A stretch of DNA of 20,875 bases from Acidobacteriota bacterium (lineage in GTDB: Bacteria; Acidobacteriota; Terriglobia; Terriglobales; Acidobacteriaceae). Below, piece by piece: positions 16,822 to 20,875 of this stretch. Position 1 is the first letter of the stretch; each line of letters begins with the position of its first letter. The stretch is taken from the NCBI GenBank assembly GCA_021793595.1, contig JAJYSL010000061.1, positions 1 through 20,875 of the forward strand, in the 5' to 3' direction. A model generated the notes under the pieces. That model was not told where the DNA came from. It searched no databases and saw only the letters and a list, made by a program, of their open reading frames with translations. The translations under genes were made by a program, and so were the position numbers.

Positions 16822-19800
16822 ATGAGACGCAAAACATCGATACTTGTTGGATGCATGGTTTCCTTGGTGTCTGGCTTTTTGATGACCCCGATGGAAGCGC
16901 AGACCGATCGCGCCATCGTGGTTTTTAAAATTGGGAAATTCGATCGTTCTTCTGCAGAGTTCTCCAAAACCGAGACCCAGCCAATAAACTTTATTGCTGG
17001 AAAGAGCGATCCAGCGAAAGACTGGTATGCGATACAGCCTGCAGTATTAGCATCGCCTACCGGTCAGCGCCCCACGGACAAAGCTTCGGCGGCCCGCGCC
17101 ATCACCTTTACTCTAAATCGCGCCCCGGGAGCAGCCTACCGGTTGCATGTATCGCTGCTGGTTGAGAGTGCCAGCGTGCCCGTTTTGCACGTGAGCATCA
17201 ACGGAAAGCAGGGAGAGTTCTATCTTCATCCAAAGCTCGATTACAGCGATGGCGACTATAACTCCCCGATCTACTCCCACGCCGATGTCGTGTTTGACCT
17301 TCCCGGACGTTATCTGCAACGGGGCGTCAACGTGATCACGTTCCAGTCGGTTGAGGACGCCAAAGAGGTAATTCCGGATGCGAGTCTGACGTACGATGCG
17401 ATTGAACTCGATCAAGACCCGGCGGACTTTCATTTTCAAGCCCCATCGGCTCAGATTGTTCCCACCGTTTTCTATCAGAAGCGCCAGGGCGGACTTGACG
17501 AGATTGTCGATCTCTTTGTCCGCTATTACGAGCAGCCGAAGTCAAATAGTTGGGTGGACATGACGATTGCCGGCCGGCACTACCACGAGATGATTCATGG
17601 TGGTCATGATTTTGGCGAGAAGAAACTGGAGTTCTCAGTTCCGGAATTTCCCGCCCATACCCAGGCACAGCTTACATGGAACGTGGCGGGTCACCGGCAG
17701 CACAACGAACAATTCATCGATCCACAAAAGAAGTGGACGCTGCTTCTGGTGCCGCACATTCATCTCGACATCGGATACACGGACTATCAGGCCAAGGTTG
17801 CAGCCGTGCAAAGCCGTGTCATCGATGAAGCCATGGACTTGACAGCGCAACACCCTGATTTCCGTTTCAGTCTAGACGGCGCGTGGAGCCTGGAGCAGTT
17901 TATGAAGACCCGTACCCCGGCAGACCGGCAACGCGCGATTGCGGCTGTAAAAAGTCAGCAGTTATTTGTTCCCGCAGAATACGCAAATCTGCTCACCGGA
18001 TTTCCTACGGCGGAGACACTAGTCCGTTCACTATATGCCAGCGCCAACTTCAGCCGGGAGCATAACACGCCGTTCAACTACGCCAACATTACCGACGTTC
18101 CTTCGTACTCATGGTCTTACGCTTCGATACTGGCCTCCGCGGGGATTCACTCTCTCATCGCCGGCGGCAATGACGGTCGCGCTTTGACTTTACAGGGACG
18201 GCCCAATGAGAACTCGCCCTTCTGGTGGGAAGGGCCGGACGGCCAGAAGGTACTGGTTTGGTACTCCGACATGTATTTACAGATGCAGATAATGTTTGGG
18301 CTGCCGCCAATCGTATCGGCTGGGCATGACACACTTCCCTTGTTTCTGCAGCAATATGAGCACCCCAGCTATCACGCAAATGCGGCCATTATTTATGGGA
18401 CGCAGGTGGAGAACACCGATCTATTTCCGCAACAGGCAGAGCTTGCGCAGCAGTGGAACCGTATCTATGCATACCCGCATATGCAGTACTCTGGATTTTA
18501 CGATGCGCTGAAAAATATTGCACAGCAGTTTGGCAACGACATTCCGACGGTGCGCGGAGATGGCGCGCCTTACTGGGAGGACGGCGTTGCATCGGATGCG
18601 TATTATGCTGCAATGGAACGCGGGAACGAGGGCCGCGGGCCATCGGCGGAAAAGCTTGCCACGCTGACTTCCCTGGTGAATCCACGCCTTGCCGCGGACA
18701 AGAAAGATCTGGATCGGATGTGGCAGGACATGGTCCTGATGGACGAGCACACATGGACCTCCTGGGACAGTGTGAGTGAGCCGACAAAGAGCGAAGCTGT
18801 CGGGCAGTTGGCGGTCAAGAACATGTACGCAGTTAAAGCCCATGAGCGGGCCGACTTTTTGGCGCGCAACAGCATGGCGAGCCTGACAGATTCGATTCCT
18901 GTGGGCCAGGGGTCTCTGGTCGTTTTCAACACCTTGAATTGGAAGCGCAACGGGCTGGTTTTGTTCGATCTTCAGAAAAATGATGAAATCGTGGACGCGT
19001 TGAGCGAACAGGTTGTTCCGGTGGAAGTGCTGCGGGAGGGCAACGGATTTCGTCATGTGCGGTTTACAGCGCAGGATGTTCCCGCCGTGGGGTACAAGGT
19101 CTTCCAGTTGCGTCACACCAATGCAGCCACGGTTCCAGTGGAAACGGAACACACGACCGTGCTCGAAAGCCCGTACTATCGCGTGGAACTTGACCCTGCC
19201 AGCGGGGCAGTGCGCAGCATTTATGACAAGCAATTGCAACGCGAACTGGTCGACCAAAAGAACCCATATCGGTTTGGCCAATATTTATATGTGACCAGTG
19301 GCGACCATGTTCCCTACACCGCGCTGGAGCACAGTCTTGTCCACCCAAGGCCGGACGTGCAGATCCATCCGGCGCGGGATGGCCATCTTGTCTCTATTAC
19401 CCGCACGCCTTATGGCTGGATTGCGCGCATGGAAAGTACGGACACGAACACGCCGAAGATTGCATCGGAGATCCGACTTTTCAACGAAGAAAAGAAAATC
19501 GAGTTTGTCGAAGACGTGAACAAAAAAGAGGTTGATACGAAGGAGGCGGTTTATTTTGCATTCCCATTTGCGATGAGTGGACCGCAGTTCCAGTATGAGA
19601 TACAGAATGGCGTGGTGGATCCCGCGAAGGACATGTACCCCGGTGCGGGTCATGAATGGTTTTCCGTGCAGCACTGGGTATCTGTGCAAAAGAACGGATT
19701 TTCGGCGTCCGTGTTACCGCTCGATGCGTCGCTGATCACACTTGGCGATGTCCTTCGTGACGCACGGCCCGCCAAGTGGGGCGAGCGGCCAGGGATTATT

Positions 19801-20301
19801 TTCTCTTATGTGATGAACAACTACTGGGACACGAACTATCGGGCCGGGCAGGGAGGACATTTTCGCTTTCGCTATGTGATCACGAGCGCCCATCTAACAA
19901 GTCCCGTCGAACTGAGTCGATTGGGGTGGGAGGAGATGACACCGCTGGAAGTGAACGAAGTCACATCGCAGGACAAGGCGCTGAATTCGCCGCGTCCACT
20001 GGATGGCGAGCAAGGCAGTTTTCTCACAGTGAACGACCCGGAACTTCTTCTCGACACCTGGAAGCCAGCGGAGGATGGAAAGGGCACGATATTGCGATTC
20101 CTCGATCTTGGTGGCGCACCTCGGACGGTAACAGTGAAAGCGCCATTGCTCCAACTAGACCAGGCAATGCAGACCGACTCCGTTGAGAGAAACCAGAGGC
20201 CGCTGTCACTGACTGGAGCCGATGGATTTGAATTCATAATCCATCCTCACGAGATTGTCACCGTACGAGTTGTTGGTAAGGATGTTGCGGGCAAGAAGTG
20301 A
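16822..20301 (+). CDS. Secreted GH38-like glycosidase with PL4-like N-terminal module (paralogue 2)
   Basis: Exported enzyme of 1,159 residues. GAGGAGG at 16805-16811 supports ATG 16822. The signal peptide MRRKTSILVGCMVSLVSGFL is followed by probable cleavage after MEA. The N-terminal module (KIGKFDRSSAEFS, FIAGKSDPAKDW, VLHVSINGK, LQRGVNVITFQSV, TYDAIELDQDP) resembles the rhamnogalacturonan-lyase C-terminal beta-sandwich. The catalytic region has the complete HIHLDIGYTD signature (His312, His314, Asp316), DGAWSLEQF, TDVPSYSW (Asp425) and SPFWWEGPDGQKV. GDGAPYWEDG (579 onward) replaces the His-bearing motif of classical GH38 enzymes. The beta-rich C-terminal half includes LVVFNTLNWKRNGLVLFDL and ends near HEIVTVRVVGKD. 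It aligns with paralogue 1 over its whole length, so the two arose by duplication. It is convergent with the SMP-30-like gene. Substrate is unproven. Confidence 0.86.
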   Translation: MRRKTSILVGCMVSLVSGFLMTPMEAQTDRAIVVFKIGKFDRSSAEFSKTETQPINFIAGKSDPAKDWYAIQPAVLASPTGQRPTDKASAARAITFTLNRAPGAAYRLHVSLLVESASVPVLHVSINGKQGEFYLHPKLDYSDGDYNSPIYSHADVVFDLPGRYLQRGVNVITFQSVEDAKEVIPDASLTYDAIELDQDPADFHFQAPSAQIVPTVFYQKRQGGLDEIVDLFVRYYEQPKSNSWVDMTIAGRHYHEMIHGGHDFGEKKLEFSVPEFPAHTQAQLTWNVAGHRQHNEQFIDPQKKWTLLLVPHIHLDIGYTDYQAKVAAVQSRVIDEAMDLTAQHPDFRFSLDGAWSLEQFMKTRTPADRQRAIAAVKSQQLFVPAEYANLLTGFPTAETLVRSLYASANFSREHNTPFNYANITDVPSYSWSYASILASAGIHSLIAGGNDGRALTLQGRPNENSPFWWEGPDGQKVLVWYSDMYLQMQIMFGLPPIVSAGHDTLPLFLQQYEHPSYHANAAIIYGTQVENTDLFPQQAELAQQWNRIYAYPHMQYSGFYDALKNIAQQFGNDIPTVRGDGAPYWEDGVASDAYYAAMERGNEGRGPSAEKLATLTSLVNPRLAADKKDLDRMWQDMVLMDEHTWTSWDSVSEPTKSEAVGQLAVKNMYAVKAHERADFLARNSMASLTDSIPVGQGSLVVFNTLNWKRNGLVLFDLQKNDEIVDALSEQVVPVEVLREGNGFRHVRFTAQDVPAVGYKVFQLRHTNAATVPVETEHTTVLESPYYRVELDPASGAVRSIYDKQLQRELVDQKNPYRFGQYLYVTSGDHVPYTALEHSLVHPRPDVQIHPARDGHLVSITRTPYGWIARMESTDTNTPKIASEIRLFNEEKKIEFVEDVNKKEVDTKEAVYFAFPFAMSGPQFQYEIQNGVVDPAKDMYPGAGHEWFSVQHWVSVQKNGFSASVLPLDASLITLGDVLRDARPAKWGERPGIIFSYVMNNYWDTNYRAGQGGHFRFRYVITSAHLTSPVELSRLGWEEMTPLEVNEVTSQDKALNSPRPLDGEQGSFLTVNDPELLLDTWKPAEDGKGTILRFLDLGGAPRTVTVKAPLLQLDQAMQTDSVERNQRPLSLTGADGFEFIIHPHEIVTVRVVGKDVAGKK

Positions 20302-20423
20302 AGGTATGTAAGACGCCGGAATCCTTGTTGGATGTCCCAAGAAGTTTGATAGTTCTGCAGTTGACAGATTTTTCATATGACAGAGACCACCGTCAGACAG
20401 GCGACAACATGGGTTGTGGCGGA

Positions 20424-20875
20424 TCAATCGGTCAGGCAGCCTGAGAAGGGCACAGCCGGAGTTCCGCGAACTCCGGGTCGCACGAGGTACAGTCCGCCCG
20501 CAGTTGGCTCGCGGTCTGCATCCGCGGGTTTGAAGTCCTCTCGCGCGGTCGTGATATACAAGTCGGTCAGGTCGTCGCCTCCGAATGTGCAGCTTGACAC
20601 CTGAGATACCGGGAGGTCGATGCGATCCGCGATGCGGCCATCGGGCGAGACACGCTGCACACACGAACCGCCCCACATGGCCACCCAGAGCGACCCTTCT
20701 GCGTCGATGGTCATTCCGTCTGGAAGCGCCCCCTTGTCCGGGAATCGAATCAGGCAACAGCCCGATCCAATTTCACCGGTCTCGGCGTCGTACCTGTATT
20801 CCATTATCATGCCTTGCGGAGAGTCAACGAAGTACATGCGTTGGCGGTCGAGACTCCAGGCAAGTCCGAGATCGG
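20424..20875 (-). CDS. SMP-30/gluconolactonase-like protein, C-terminal part (N-terminus outside the window)
   Basis: The last about 150 residues of a six-bladed beta-propeller of the SMP-30/gluconolactonase/LRE family. The frame is open to the window edge, so the N-terminal half (family length about 290) lies beyond it. The diagnostic run is visible: DLGLAWSLDRQRMYFVDSPQG, YRYDAETGEIG, FPDKGALPDGMTIDAEGSLWVAMWGG with the metal-binding Asp of PDGMTID, VQRVSPDGRI, IDLPVSQVSSCTFGGDDLTDLYITTA, and GGLYLVRPGVRGTPAVPF near the end. Members hydrolyse sugar lactones with a divalent metal. It is convergent with paralogue 2, with 122 bp between the stop codons in which I see no clear terminator. With the SDR it suggests oxidation of a free sugar to a lactone followed by hydrolysis. 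Confidence 0.9.
   Translation of the reverse strand, partial: DLGLAWSLDRQRMYFVDSPQGMIMEYRYDAETGEIGSGCCLIRFPDKGALPDGMTIDAEGSLWVAMWGGSCVQRVSPDGRIADRIDLPVSQVSSCTFGGDDLTDLYITTAREDFKPADADREPTAGGLYLVRPGVRGTPAVPFSGCLTD

Noticed and set aside
18421..19281. 286-codon minus-strand frame
   Set aside because: It lies wholly antisense to the second GH38-like gene, whose protein is clearly homologous to a known family across the same stretch. It is an open frame produced by the codon bias of the real gene.
20361..20390. TTGACA between the convergent genes as a promoter
   Set aside because: No acceptable -10 box at 16-18 bp, and it would only drive antisense transcription into the SMP-30-like gene.
20206..20757. 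183-codon minus-strand frame overlapping the SMP-30-like gene
   Set aside because: It is on the same strand as the SMP-30 frame but in another register, and runs into the 3' end of the GH38-like gene. The SMP-30 motifs are in the other frame.
1..20875. CRISPR array, tRNA, rRNA, prophage or plasmid origin
   Set aside because: No regularly spaced repeats, no cloverleaf or conserved rRNA stretch, and no phage or replication genes were seen on either strand.

Overview
The window looks like chromosomal DNA from an Acidobacteriota (Terriglobia-like) bacterium. The main reason is the giant Oar-type TonB-dependent receptor with an N-terminal carboxypeptidase-regulatory-like domain, next to secreted glycan-active enzymes of more than 1,100 residues. 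The taxon is inferred from gene families only, because no rRNA or other marker is present.

Layout: (1) 15-2096, a superfamily I helicase with a RelE/ParE-like N-terminal domain. (2) 2097-3167, about 1.07 kb with no convincing intact gene, possibly decayed coding sequence. (3) 3168-3959 on the minus strand, a DeoR/GlpR-type repressor. It is divergent from (4) 4546-7890, the TonB-dependent receptor. Their shared intergenic region holds a good promoter for each gene and a 9+9 bp palindrome that overlaps the receptor -35 box. (5) 8127-8894, an NAD-type short-chain dehydrogenase (SDR). (6) 8895-10064, a complete IS5-family insertion sequence with a 4-bp target duplication (TTAG) that includes the SDR stop codon. 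(7) 10117-13803, a secreted GH38-like glycosidase with a rhamnogalacturonan-lyase-type (PL4-like) N-terminal module. (8) 14025-15458, an APC-superfamily permease. (9) 15599-16789, a galactose-mutarotase-fold-like protein. (10) 16822-20301, a second GH38-like enzyme paralogous to (7). (11) 20424-20875 on the minus strand, the C-terminal part of an SMP-30/gluconolactonase-like protein that runs off the window.

The genes from 3.1 kb onward read as a glycan-utilisation locus. The repressor would sense a sugar phosphate, the receptor would import an oligosaccharide, the two exported GH38-like enzymes would trim it, the permease would move a product across the inner membrane, and the mutarotase-like protein, SDR and SMP-30-like lactonase could epimerise, oxidise and hydrolyse the sugar. 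Before the IS landed, the SDR stop codon and the GTG of the first GH38-like gene were only about 52 bp apart, so the IS appears to have split an operon. The substrate cannot be read from the sequence. An alpha-mannoside or a rhamnose-containing pectic glycan are the two ideas the domains suggest.
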